The notes under the pieces are model-generated. The model made no database searches. It had not been told where the DNA came from and saw nothing but the letters and a program-made list of their open reading frames with translations. From Actinopolyspora biskrensis (GTDB lineage: Bacteria; Actinomycetota; Actinomycetes; Mycobacteriales; Pseudonocardiaceae), in the NCBI RefSeq assembly GCF_013408175.1, contig NZ_JACBYW010000007.1:62001-126000 (forward strand): DNA of 64,000 nucleotides, written 5' to 3'. The translations under genes were made by a program, and so were the position numbers. Within the stretch, counting starts at the first letter, position 1. Each line of letters begins with the position of its first letter. Positions 19,122-27,857 of the stretch are shown one piece after another.

Positions 19122-19547
19122 ATGAGGGATCGTCCGAAAGCCCACGACGCGGTCGGCGATGAGGACGACGCCCGCGCGATCAGACGGATCTTCACCGAGC
19201 TGCGGGAGGCGTTCGCGGAGCACGACGCGGAGAAGTTCGACGAGCGATTCGCCTCCGACGTGGTTTTCACGGCGGTCAACGGGCAGCGTTTCCACGGTTG
19301 GGAGGAGATCCACCGCTACCACCGCGAACGTCTCACGCACCATGCCGAGGGCATTCGCACCTGGTACGAGATCGACCGCATCACCTTCCCAGATCCGAGC
19401 GTCGCCGTGGTCTTCCTTCGCCAGCCCGTGGTTACTCGCGACGACCAGCGCGCGAGCATCGGCACGTGGGTCCTGGTCAAGAAGGAGGGATCCTGGTGGT
19501 TCTGCGCCATGCACAACACGGGGATCGCGTCCGGCGTGACACCGTGA
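19122..19547 (+). CDS. SnoaL/SgcJ-like (NTF2 fold) protein
   Basis: 141 residues with an NTF2-like fold. ARAIRRIFTELREAFAEHDA, FASDVVFTAVNGQRFHGWEEI and the final WWFCAMHNT strand match the 'SgcJ/EcaC family oxidoreductase' pattern in databases, a name that does not establish chemistry. ATG at 19122 is used; a GTG at 19116 is closer to GGAAGG and equally possible. The 265-nt gap before it holds no other gene that I can support. Neighbours give no pathway. Confidence 0.7.
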   Translation: MRDRPKAHDAVGDEDDARAIRRIFTELREAFAEHDAEKFDERFASDVVFTAVNGQRFHGWEEIHRYHRERLTHHAEGIRTWYEIDRITFPDPSVAVVFLRQPVVTRDDQRASIGTWVLVKKEGSWWFCAMHNTGIASGVTP

Positions 19548-19681
19548 CGGCCTCGTTCCCGGTGTGCGCTTCCAGCGGGCCTCCCGCGCGGACGACGCGG
19601 CTCGAGAGCGGACCGACGTCCCCGACGTACCGGTTCATGTGCCGGCAGCTGACCGGAGGGGAGAGTCGTTGCGGGTGGAAC

Positions 19682-20263
19682 TCAGTAGCAGGAGTACTCC
19701 GGCAGCGGCTGACCGGAGACCCGCCGCAGCGATTCGGCGACCCGGTGCAGCCACCACACGGCGAAACGCGCCGGGGTGAGCGGGTCGCTCCAGTCCGCGG
19801 TCTTGTCGAAGTGCTTGTCGATCGGGGGACAGCCCGGACCGAGGACACCGTGCTCCACCCCGTAGGCGATGCGCATGTTGACCAGCACCCAGAACCACGC
19901 CTCGACCTGTTCGGCCGTGTGCAGCAGCAACTGCTCACCCTCGGCGGGCAGGGTGGACAGCACCAGCTCGGCGTCGTCGCGCAGCCTGCTGACCAGATCG
20001 GCTTCCATCCAGTCCCGCAGCGCGTCGTCGTCGACCGGATCGCCCCAGTTGTCCCGCAGCGCGCGCAGCATCGTGGAGTCCAGCGGTGTGACCGGCAACG
20101 GGAGGGAGAGCTGTTCGCAGAGCCAGTCGTACTCGCGGTACTCGTCCAGACGCCCCTGGATTATGTCCCTGTAGCGGGGAAGTGAAGCGCGTAGCCACCT
20201 GAACATGGTGGAATCGAACTCAGCGACCAGCATGTTGTCCACAATGGAGCACTTCACGGTCAT
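19682..20263 (-). CDS. DUF2017-like protein
   Basis: 193 residues with no membrane segments. The order of features (an N-terminal FDSTMFRWLRASLPRYRDII, a central DALRDWMEADLVSRLRDDAELVLSTLP, and AEQVEAWFWVLVNMRIAYGV) resembles actinobacterial DUF2017 proteins, in which a polar domain ends with a helix for late gene-neighbour contacts. I cannot assign a biochemical role. The ATG at 20263 follows GGGAG 8 nt upstream; an ATG at 20278 lies inside that site and is less likely. The following 345-nt gap contains the LGFP terminator and nothing else I recognise. Confidence 0.5.
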   Translation of the reverse strand: MTVKCSIVDNMLVAEFDSTMFRWLRASLPRYRDIIQGRLDEYREYDWLCEQLSLPLPVTPLDSTMLRALRDNWGDPVDDDALRDWMEADLVSRLRDDAELVLSTLPAEGEQLLLHTAEQVEAWFWVLVNMRIAYGVEHGVLGPGCPPIDKHFDKTADWSDPLTPARFAVWWLHRVAESLRRVSGQPLPEYSCY

Positions 20264-20452
20264 ATCCGAGTCTCCCATCGCCCCGGCCCTGAATCCACTG
20301 TTGATTCTCGCAGCCGACTTGCAGGAACCCGCAACCGCGTCCGAAGTGCTCCTCGCCCGGGTGCCACCGCCCGGGGAAACCGGGCCGAAGACATTTCACA
20401 TCGCTCGGCGCCCGGGCGGTGTTCCGGTTGGAACGCCTGGTTAAGTGGTGTT

Positions 20453-20482
20453 CGACGGGAACGGGAACGTCCGTTCCCGTCG
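20453..20482 (-). terminator. Hairpin terminator downstream of the first LGFP gene
   Basis: CGACGGGAACG (20453-20463) pairs perfectly with CGTTCCCGTCG (20472-20482) across 8 nt, downstream of the minus-strand LGFP gene. Confidence 0.6.
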
Positions 20483-20608
20483 CTGCCACCAGTGGGAGGG
20501 AAAAGAACCTTTCCGGAAACCGACCACCGGGAAGGCGAGTGGCTCCCGCGCATTCCGCCGAGTGAGCTCACCGGATCCGCGCGGGACCACCATCCGCCGG
20601 TATCAAGC

Positions 20609-21445
20609 TCAGTAGCGGTAAGCGGTGGCCTCACCGGTGGAGGAGTTCCAGTAGATGTAGCCGCCCTGGAAGTCGCTGCGCTTCCCTCCGGGAACGCTGT
20701 ACTCGTTGGAGTCCGGGTAGCCCAGCCAGGAGGTCTCGGCTCCCATGCTCAGCCAGAGCTCGCGGATCGTGCCGCGCACCGAGTGCGTTCCCGTCTCGGA
20801 GTTCCAGTACACCGAGGCGCCCGCGTGGTCGGCTCCCCTGAAGTGGGTGTAGACGCCGTCCCCCTCCTGGGTGTCCGCCGTGTTCGTCACGGGGTAGTTC
20901 AGGTACCCCCGCTCGAAGCCCGTCTGCCCCCAGAACTCGCGCACGGGCCCCCAGACTCCGTGCGCTCCGGTGTCCGCGGTCCAGTAGATCGAAGCGGTGC
21001 CGATGGCCTCGGTGCCCGCGAAGTGGTTGAACCGCCCCACCTCGTCCGGGGTGGGAAGCTCATCCGTGATGGGTACGCCGTAGTTGGAGTGCTGCCCCAG
21101 GCTCTCGTAGCGGTCCGAGATCGCGCCGTGCACCTCGTGGGTGTCGGTGTCCTCGGTGTGATACATCCAGCCGTGCTGGAATTCCTGATAGGACATTCCG
21201 TTGGTGTCGTACTCGGTGTCCACCGGATCGCCGAGCACTCTGCGCAGGTGCGGTTCACTCCAATATCTCTGCTCGATCGGAGTGAATTCCGCCGGTGCCG
21301 GGGCGGCGCTGGACTCGTTCGCACCGGACTGCTGCTCGACGTCACCGCTGGCCGTGCCGGACAGGCCGAGCGAGAGTGTCGCCGCGAGCAGGGTGGCGGT
21401 GCTCGCCGCGCTTTTTCGGAAGATCGAACCCTTTCGGGAAGTCAC
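20609..21445 (-). CDS. Secreted LGFP-repeat protein (small)
   Basis: 278 residues: a signal peptide (about 1-34), a short linker, then three or four LGFP-type repeats such as VLGDPVDTE, YGVPITDE, LNYPVTNTADTQ and LGYPDSNE. Each is followed by an aromatic-rich strand (YWTADTGAHGV, YWNSETGTHSV). LGFP repeats are thought to attach proteins to the arabinogalactan wall in corynebacteria. It is a shorter paralogue of the next gene and ends with the same kind of YIYWNSSTG strand. The GTG start has AGGAG 8 nt upstream. Both LGFP genes read toward the glf side and lie between the glf operon and an Emb gene. Confidence 0.85.
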   Translation of the reverse strand: MTSRKGSIFRKSAASTATLLAATLSLGLSGTASGDVEQQSGANESSAAPAPAEFTPIEQRYWSEPHLRRVLGDPVDTEYDTNGMSYQEFQHGWMYHTEDTDTHEVHGAISDRYESLGQHSNYGVPITDELPTPDEVGRFNHFAGTEAIGTASIYWTADTGAHGVWGPVREFWGQTGFERGYLNYPVTNTADTQEGDGVYTHFRGADHAGASVYWNSETGTHSVRGTIRELWLSMGAETSWLGYPDSNEYSVPGGKRSDFQGGYIYWNSSTGEATAYRY

Positions 21446-21573
21446 GGAAGCTCTCCTGTTCGCCTCGATGGCTCCGGACGAACCCAGAGTGCGTCCACGG
21501 GGACGTCAGTTGTGGAACGGACACGGCTTTCCACACGTTGCTCTTACTTTTTTCACCCGTCCGTGAGAAGAAC

Positions 21574-21609
21574 GGAGGGCCTTCCGGGGAGAAGTCCGGA
21601 AGGCCCTCC
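21574..21609 (-). terminator. Strong hairpin between the two LGFP genes
   Basis: GGAGGGCCTTCCGG (21574-21587) pairs perfectly with CCGGAAGGCCCTCC (21596-21609) across 8 nt, 46 nt past the stop of the larger LGFP gene. Confidence 0.65.
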
Positions 21610-21654
21610 GAGACGGTCACCGCCCACCGGCGTGATCCCGCGGTCAGCGGTTGC

Positions 21655-23319
21655 TCACCAGCGCCGGTCCACGATCTGACCGGTGTCGTTGTAGAAGGTG
21701 ATGTGGCCGCCCTCGAAGTGGTTCCTGCGACCGCCTTCGATGTCGAACTCACCGGTGGTGGGGTAGCCCAGGTAGGACTTCTCCCAGCCCAGGCTCGCCC
21801 AGTGGTCGCGGATGCCGCCGTAGATCTCGCGGGCCCCGGTGCCGGGGGTCCAGTAGATCGAGGCGCCGCCCGCGCCGTTGAAGTGGTTGTAGCGGCCCCG
21901 GCCGTCCGGGGTGCTGCGCTCGTCGGTGGTCGGGTAGCCGAGCACACCGTTCGGCCCACCGAGGTTCGAGTAGCGCTGGGCGATCAAGCCCTGCACGGTG
22001 TGCGCCCCGGTCTCGGGACTCCACACGATCCCCGCCCCCGAACCGTCGGCGCCGGTGAACATGTTGTACCGGCCGACTTTGTCGCCGGCGACGAACTCGT
22101 CGGTGGTCGGGTAGCCCATCGGGCCGCGCTCCCAGCCGGTGGCGGACCACTTGTCCCGGATCAGTCCCCGGACCACGTGGGCGTTGGTCTCCGCGGTCCA
22201 GTAGATCGAGGCGTTGTTCTCGAAGTGGTTGTACTTGCCCTTGCCGTCCGGGGTGGTCCCCTGGTCGATGGTCGGGTAGCCGAGCGGACCGTTCGGCCCA
22301 CCGGTCTGGCCCCACTTGTCCCGGACCTCGTCCCGGAGCACGTGGGCGCCGGTGTTGGCGGTCCAGAAGATCGTGGCGTCGTTCTGGAAGTTGTTGAACG
22401 TGGCCCGCTGGTCGTAGGTCAGGTAGGTGTCGCTGATCGGGTAGCCCAGCGCGTCCGGCCCGCCGACGGAGTGCCACTTCTCCAGCATCGGACCCACGAT
22501 GACGTGCGTGCCCGCCTCGGAGTGGTCGTAGATGGCACTGGTCGTCTCGGCGTTGGCGTCGTGGTAGACGAACTCGTTGTAGGCGGTTCCGTCGCCGGTG
22601 GTGAGCTCGTCCGTGGACGGAACGCCGAGCGACTCGTGCCCGCCGAGCTGGATGTACTTGTCCAGCACCGCGCCGAAGACGATCTTCACGCCGTACTGCT
22701 GGGACCAGTAGAACCGCGCGTTGGAGTAGTCCTGGTAGCGCAGCGAGTCGCTGACGACGACCTCGTCGCCCTCCTGCTGCCCGACGCGCTCCTTGGCCTG
22801 CTGGTCGAGACCCTCGTAGCGCTCCTGGATCTCACCGGCACCGGCTTCCGCGGTGGACGCCTGGCCGCGCTCGGTGGAGCGCTGCTCGTCGGCGTCCGCC
22901 GAACCGGGCGTGTTCGGGATCTCCCCGTAGACGGGGCCCCGCAGGGGATCGCCGGTGCTCGCGGTGCTCCGGGAGGTTGTGGAACCGGTGGATTCCTCCG
23001 TGGCGGACTCCTCCACCGTGGAGTCCTGGCTCTCCTCGACCGAGTTCTCCTCGGTCGTGCTCTCCTGGACCGAGCTCGTCTCGGTGGAGTCCTCGGTGGA
23101 GGTCCCCTCGGCCGTGCCCTCCGTGGTCTCCGGAGTCTTCTCGCTCGTGTCTTCCGAGCTCTCGCTCGACGGCGCGGGCTGCTGAGAGCTCGTGGAGCTC
23201 GGCTGCCGGTTGCCGGAGTCGTTCTGCTCGGCGTTCTCGGCCGCCGCGGGAGCGGCCGTGACCAGGGCGGCCGCCGTGCTCAGCGCGACGGCGTGCCCCA
23301 CAAGATTCTTGACCTGCAC
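21655..23319 (-). CDS. Secreted LGFP-repeat protein (large) with Ser/Thr/Glu linker
   Basis: 554 residues: signal peptide (about 1-28, ending AAPAAAEN), an 85-residue disordered linker made almost wholly of Ser, Thr, Glu and Val, a helical hinge, then six LGFP-type repeats (LGVPSTDE, LGYPISD, LGYPTIDQ, MGYPTTDE, LGYPTTDE, LGYPTTGE). Each repeat is followed by a YWTxxTxAHVV-like strand. It is probably a wall-bound surface protein anchored through the repeats to arabinogalactan, with the linker spanning the envelope. The GTG at 23319 follows AAGGGG and gives a clean signal peptide; an ATG nine codons upstream would spoil it. The 305-nt gap upstream is AT-richer but has nothing else identifiable. 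Confidence 0.85.
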   Translation of the reverse strand: MQVKNLVGHAVALSTAAALVTAAPAAAENAEQNDSGNRQPSSTSSQQPAPSSESSEDTSEKTPETTEGTAEGTSTEDSTETSSVQESTTEENSVEESQDSTVEESATEESTGSTTSRSTASTGDPLRGPVYGEIPNTPGSADADEQRSTERGQASTAEAGAGEIQERYEGLDQQAKERVGQQEGDEVVVSDSLRYQDYSNARFYWSQQYGVKIVFGAVLDKYIQLGGHESLGVPSTDELTTGDGTAYNEFVYHDANAETTSAIYDHSEAGTHVIVGPMLEKWHSVGGPDALGYPISDTYLTYDQRATFNNFQNDATIFWTANTGAHVLRDEVRDKWGQTGGPNGPLGYPTIDQGTTPDGKGKYNHFENNASIYWTAETNAHVVRGLIRDKWSATGWERGPMGYPTTDEFVAGDKVGRYNMFTGADGSGAGIVWSPETGAHTVQGLIAQRYSNLGGPNGVLGYPTTDERSTPDGRGRYNHFNGAGGASIYWTPGTGAREIYGGIRDHWASLGWEKSYLGYPTTGEFDIEGGRRNHFEGGHITFYNDTGQIVDRRW

Positions 23320-23624
23320 TCTTTCCCCTTTCGGTCTGAAATCCATGATCGAACGAAAGGGGGGTGTCTGTCTCGTTTTGTTACCGTTTCGAAGTCGAAT
23401 TTACCCGTGCAAACGACTCGAATCGGGTGTAACGCGGTGAGTTGGGTTACAGTAATCCTTTTCCGCGGGGAGCGGGAGCTTCTGCGGTGGTACCGCGGGA
23501 CGCGCGGGAGGCTCGTCCCCGACGTGCTCCGCGGTTTAACGAGGTGCTTCCGGTGAATCCGCGAGATATTCCGCGTCCGGGCGCCCCTTCGGGCGAGAAT
23601 TCGTCCGAACGGCCGCCCGGAGGG

Positions 23625-26600
23625 TCAATCCTGGTCGTCCTCGCTTTTCTCCTCCGAATCGGTTCCGGCGTTGTCCGGGATATTCGGATAATCGTTGTCC
23701 GCCAGGGTGGGCAGCCGTTTCCAGCCCCACCGCGTTTTCTCGCCCACTTCCAGGTCGAATTCTCCGACCGGATGGGGGTAGCGCAGGACGTACACGTGAC
23801 CCCAGGGCTTGCGCGGAGGTCCGCTCGGCCGCAATCGCGCGGGCAGCCTGGTCTGCACCCATTCGCGCGAGGTCTGCTCCCACGCACCGCCCCAGGGCAG
23901 GTTGCTGATGTTGTCCGGCCAGGCCGGCGGCAGCAGCTGGTCGACGGTCATCCGCACGACCGGGGTACCGGTCAGCCCGTTGTCCACCTTCACCTGGTTG
24001 GCGCACGGCCACTCGGCCGCCCCGATGTGGTTGGCCAGCACGGGCCGGTCCCTGGTGATCTCCGAGATCGGGTTCTCCGAGGTGAGCCGTGGCTCGGCAG
24101 CCGCGATCCACGAGTTCGCCCCGGTAGTGCGGTCCGCGAGCACCAGGCGCACCCCCTGCGCCCCCTCGGGGAGCTCGACGGCCAGCTGCTGCCACTCGTC
24201 CAGCGGCATGCGCGTGTCCGGATCCAGCCGCCGTGAACCGGTCACCCGCCAGTCCGCTCCGGAGGACTCGCCGAACTCCACCCGCAGGTCCTGGTTGCCC
24301 AGCGCTCCCGCGAGCGGAACCGTGACGTGGGTGCCCGTGCTCTCCGCCGGGATCCGGTACCACCCCGTCGTCAGCTCCCCGGTCCCGGTGCTGGTCCCGT
24401 CGGGCACGTCGTCGTGCCAGACGGTGGCCGGTCCCGACCACGGGGGCGCGGCCAGCGGAACGGGGCGGTCGTTGCGGAAGTCGCCCTCCAACCGCGGCGG
24501 GGTCGCCGGGCTCTCCGGCTGGCGTGTCACGGGCAGCTGCACCTTGACGGCGTCGGCGAGTCCGCAGCCGTCCCCGAACATCGTCCTCACCCCTGAACGC
24601 GCGATCGTCCAGCCCGGGTACTGCCCGATCGGGGCGTAGCTGAACGAGGCGAGCAGCAGCACCACCGCGGACAGCGACGCCGCCCCGAGCACGGCGCGGT
24701 CCGGGTTGAGCAGCACCGGTAGCCCGCGCCGCCTGCGCCAGTACCCCCAGGCCAGCGCCAGCGCGGCCACGCTCAGCCAAACGGCGGGGTTGCGCAGGTA
24801 CAGCCACTCGAAGTGCGGCTGGGTGTTCGCCGTGTCCGAGTTCGGGTCCAGGTGGTTGCCGAAGCGCTGCCCCGCGTCGGAGAACGGGACCCACCAGGTC
24901 CCGCCCGCGAAGCTCAGCGAGACCACACCGACGAGCAGCAGCAGGCCGGCCGTGGACGCCACGTGGGCGCCCCTGCGGGGCAACGGGGAACGGACCAGGG
25001 CCGCGGCCAGCAGCACGGTCGGTGCGGCGGCCACCGCGTGGAAGTGGTTGACCCACTTGGTGGGGCTGAAGGCGATCATCGCCAGCGCCACGGCACTGGC
25101 GACCGCGCTGACCAGCAGCAGCCTGCGCACCGGGTCGCGCCCCATGTTGACCCGCCCGCTGGCGATGGCCACCGACGCGATCAGCGCGAGCGTCAGCAGC
25201 ACCGGGAGCCTGCGCGCCCAGCCCGCCGTGTCCAGCAGGGTCTTGTAGTGCTCGAACTCCTGGTACCAGGAGAACGAGAGGTAGTACCACTGGTGGACGT
25301 CGTAGGCCTCCAGCACGTCGCCGAGGCTCGCGTCGGCGAACCCGATCGGGACCACCACGGTGGTGGAGGCGACGGCGAGCAGCACCGCCCCGATGCGGGC
25401 CGACCAGGGCTGACGACGCAACCAGCGCAGCAGCCACGGCAGACTCAGCACCAGCGGCGCCGCGGCTGCGATCCCGGTGGGGGAGGCGGTCACCCCGAGC
25501 ACCGCGCACACCGTGGCCACGGCCAGCATCCCGACCGACCGCCGCAGCAGCGCGGCCTCGGCGAACACCAGGGCGGCCGCCGCGCACACCACGATCACCG
25601 GCTCCGGGCGCAGCGTGGTCCCGTAGGGCAGGTACCAGACCAGGTGCGCCACGAGCAGCGCCCACGGGACGATCCGCAGCCTGCCGCCGGTGCGGCCCAG
25701 CACGGTGGCGAGCAGGATGCGCAGCAGGAACCAGGTACCGATCCCGCACAGGGTCGGTACCACGCGCATCCACCACAGCGACCAGCCACCGAGCTCGCCC
25801 CAGAGCTGCAGCAGGTACTGGCTGAGCACGAACGGGTTCTCGGTGACGTTGAACATGTAGACGAAGTTGCCGATGTACCCGTTCTCGACGGCGTTGCGCG
25901 CCATCATCAGGTACCAGCCGTCGTCCATGTTCGTCGGGCCGAGGAAGATCCAGGCCACCGAGACGAGCACCAGCACGGCGTCGGCCGCGCCGAGCCGGGG
26001 CATCCGCAGCCTGCGCATCGACCTGGTCCCGCGCCAGTGCCGCCAGGCGAGCACGAGCACCCCGGCCAGCGCCAACGCGTGCGCGATCAGCAGTCCGAGC
26101 TTCAGCGCGCTCGGGCTCGACTCGTAGCGGGCGTCGGTGTGCAGCCGCACCGACAGCCCCTGCGCCTGGGGAGTGCCCTCCGCCGCGGTGGAGAACTCGG
26201 CCACCTGCGGCGGGAGGAGCTCGGGCCGCTCGGCCAGCGTGGTGCCGTCGCGCAGGACGCGGACGCCCGCGTCGTCGGCGACCACCCGGTAGGAGCACGC
26301 TCCCTCCGGGAGCGGTTCGGTGTGGACCCGCTCACCGGAGACGTGGAACCGAGCGGTGCCTTCCGCCGCGGTGACGCGCAGCCCCTCCTGCCCGCGGGGT
26401 GGCTGGGTGCGCAGCGCCGCGGCGGGCTCATCCGCCGCGGCGGCACCGCCGGCCTGCCGCAGCGTGGAGCAGGGGATCTCGGCGTTCAGGCTGAGCGGTC
26501 GGTACGGCGACAGCGGGACGACCGTCGAGGTGGCCCGCTCGCCCTGCTGCGGCCACGTGAGCACGGGGTCGTCCACGCGCACCGGTGCGAGTACGGCCAG

Positions 26601-26765
26601 CGCGCCGAGCAGCACGGCGAGCCCGGCCAGCAGTGCGATCCGCCATTCCCGGCGGCGGGAGACGCCGGTCGACAGTGTGCTTGCGTTCTCGCCCCGTGGT
26701 GGTCGTGCCGGTGGTGATTGGACTCCCATACCCAGTGTGATCTCCCGGCCGGCCGGTTCGTTCAC
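23625..26765 (-). CDS. Arabinosyltransferase of the EmbA/B/C family (copy 1)
   Basis: 1046 residues. One N-terminal transmembrane helix (about 38-62) precedes a periplasmic jelly-roll domain (about 65-215). A multi-pass GT-C core follows with the catalytic acidic pair in TNMDDGWYLMMARN, and a C-terminal periplasmic region (about 700-1030) is of the carbohydrate-binding Emb type. It adds arabinofuranose from decaprenyl-phospho-arabinose to the galactan. The residue matching mycobacterial EmbB Met306 is Met here. The GTG at 26765 has AGGGA 5 nt upstream; an ATG 12 codons later is possible. The C-terminus is acidic. It differs clearly from copy 2, so these are not recent duplicates. Confidence 0.92.
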   Translation of the reverse strand: MNEPAGREITLGMGVQSPPARPPRGENASTLSTGVSRRREWRIALLAGLAVLLGALAVLAPVRVDDPVLTWPQQGERATSTVVPLSPYRPLSLNAEIPCSTLRQAGGAAAADEPAAALRTQPPRGQEGLRVTAAEGTARFHVSGERVHTEPLPEGACSYRVVADDAGVRVLRDGTTLAERPELLPPQVAEFSTAAEGTPQAQGLSVRLHTDARYESSPSALKLGLLIAHALALAGVLVLAWRHWRGTRSMRRLRMPRLGAADAVLVLVSVAWIFLGPTNMDDGWYLMMARNAVENGYIGNFVYMFNVTENPFVLSQYLLQLWGELGGWSLWWMRVVPTLCGIGTWFLLRILLATVLGRTGGRLRIVPWALLVAHLVWYLPYGTTLRPEPVIVVCAAAALVFAEAALLRRSVGMLAVATVCAVLGVTASPTGIAAAAPLVLSLPWLLRWLRRQPWSARIGAVLLAVASTTVVVPIGFADASLGDVLEAYDVHQWYYLSFSWYQEFEHYKTLLDTAGWARRLPVLLTLALIASVAIASGRVNMGRDPVRRLLLVSAVASAVALAMIAFSPTKWVNHFHAVAAAPTVLLAAALVRSPLPRRGAHVASTAGLLLLVGVVSLSFAGGTWWVPFSDAGQRFGNHLDPNSDTANTQPHFEWLYLRNPAVWLSVAALALAWGYWRRRRGLPVLLNPDRAVLGAASLSAVVLLLASFSYAPIGQYPGWTIARSGVRTMFGDGCGLADAVKVQLPVTRQPESPATPPRLEGDFRNDRPVPLAAPPWSGPATVWHDDVPDGTSTGTGELTTGWYRIPAESTGTHVTVPLAGALGNQDLRVEFGESSGADWRVTGSRRLDPDTRMPLDEWQQLAVELPEGAQGVRLVLADRTTGANSWIAAAEPRLTSENPISEITRDRPVLANHIGAAEWPCANQVKVDNGLTGTPVVRMTVDQLLPPAWPDNISNLPWGGAWEQTSREWVQTRLPARLRPSGPPRKPWGHVYVLRYPHPVGEFDLEVGEKTRWGWKRLPTLADNDYPNIPDNAGTDSEEKSEDDQD

Positions 26766-26892
26766 CGCATCCCTGTTGCGATTCGGTCACGATACTGGCG
26801 GTGTATTGTTGCGGAATCGGCGGATGGAGGCCGCGCGGCGGCCCCGGTGGGCGCAGGCACCGCCGGATCCTTCGGCACGCAGCACCGACCCG

Positions 26893-27092
26893 CCGGTCAG
26901 GAACTCCCCGAGCGCAAGGCTCCGCTCGACGCAGGCGCTCTGAGCCCGGGCAGTCGGCACCGCCGCGGGTTCTCCCGTGGTGCTCTCGCGAGGAAGGCCC
27001 GACGTTGTGCAGGTGGCTACTCGATGTCGAGGGTCCCGCAGCGAGACCCCGACCGAGGTTCCGCCACGGAACCACCCGAGCAAATCAAGCCG
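26893..27092 (-). repeat. Intergenic mosaic repeat, inverted full module A
   Basis: On the minus strand it reads from GGTGGTTCCGTGGCGGAACC through TCGACATCGAGTAGCCACC, CACAACGTCGGG and CGGCGGTGCCGACTGCC to GGCTCAGAGCGCCTGCGTCG, colinear with 6750-6905. It lies between the Emb and dprE2 genes. Confidence 0.75.
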
Positions 27093-27101
27093 TGGACTCC
27101 C

Positions 27102-27857
27102 TCAGAAAGGGAGCCTGCGGAAGACCGCGCGGGGCAGGTGGCGCAGCACGCTCATCACGTAGCGGAACTGGGCCGGTGCCCACACCAGCTCCCTGCCCTT
27201 GCGCACCGAGTCGACGATGATCCGCGCGACCTGCTCGGGCGTCTGAGCCAGCGGGGCCTCTTTCATCCCCTCGGTCATCTTCGACTTCACGTGCCCGGGG
27301 CGAACGACCGTGACCTTGACCCCGGAGGGGCGGAGCGCCTCGGTCAGCCCCGTGTAGAAGCCGTCCATGCCCGCCTTGGAGGAGCCGTAGGCGAAGTTGG
27401 AGCGGCGCACCCGCTCCCCGGCGACGGAGGAGAGCGCGACGATGTGGCCGTGTCCCTGCTTGCGCATCCGCTCGGCGAGCAGCACCCCCACGGTGACCGG
27501 GGCGACGTAGTTGATCTCGGCCATCTCCCTGGCCGCCTCCACGTCGGTCCACAGCTCTTCCTGGTCGCCGAGCGTTCCGAAGGCGACGAGGCTGATGTCG
27601 ATGTCGCCGTCGGCGAAGGCCTTGTCCAGGGTGTCGGCGTGGGTATCGGGGTTGCGCGCGTCGAAGGGAACCGTGGTCACCGTGCTGCCCGTCCCGCGCA
27701 GCCGCTCGGCGGCCGCCTCCAGCCGTTCGGAGGGGCGAGCGGCCAGCACGATGCGCAGCGGGCGCCGGCGCGCGTACTGCTCGGCCGTGGCCAGCGCGAT
27801 GTCCGAGGTGCCGCCGAGCAGCAGCAGGGACTGGGGGTTGCCAACCGCGTCGATCAC
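27102..27857 (-). CDS. dprE2: Decaprenylphosphoryl-2-keto-arabinose reductase (DprE2)
   Basis: 251-residue short-chain dehydrogenase. It has [16 protein letters not shown] (nucleotide loop), the SSVAG serine, the catalytic FAYGSSKAG (YxxxK) and [13 protein letters not shown]. With DprE1 it epimerises decaprenylphosphoryl-ribose to the arabinose form, reducing the keto intermediate with NADH. The start GTG overlaps the dprE1 stop by 4 nt (GTGA), the usual arrangement for this pair, and gives the expected length. The enzyme works at the membrane surface or periplasm in mycobacteria. Confidence 0.94.
   Translation of the reverse strand: MIDAVGNPQSLLLLGGTSDIALATAEQYARRRPLRIVLAARPSERLEAAAERLRGTGSTVTTVPFDARNPDTHADTLDKAFADGDIDISLVAFGTLGDQEELWTDVEAAREMAEINYVAPVTVGVLLAERMRKQGHGHIVALSSVAGERVRRSNFAYGSSKAGMDGFYTGLTEALRPSGVKVTVVRPGHVKSKMTEGMKEAPLAQTPEQVARIIVDSVRKGRELVWAPAQFRYVMSVLRHLPRAVFRRLPF

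Noticed and set aside
23536-26298. Very long open frame (over 900 codons) on the same strand as, but in another frame from, emb copy 1
   Set aside because: It is low in hydrophobic segments and very rich in Arg, Ala and Gly, the usual product of reading a GC-rich gene out of frame. The Emb frame has all domain motifs.
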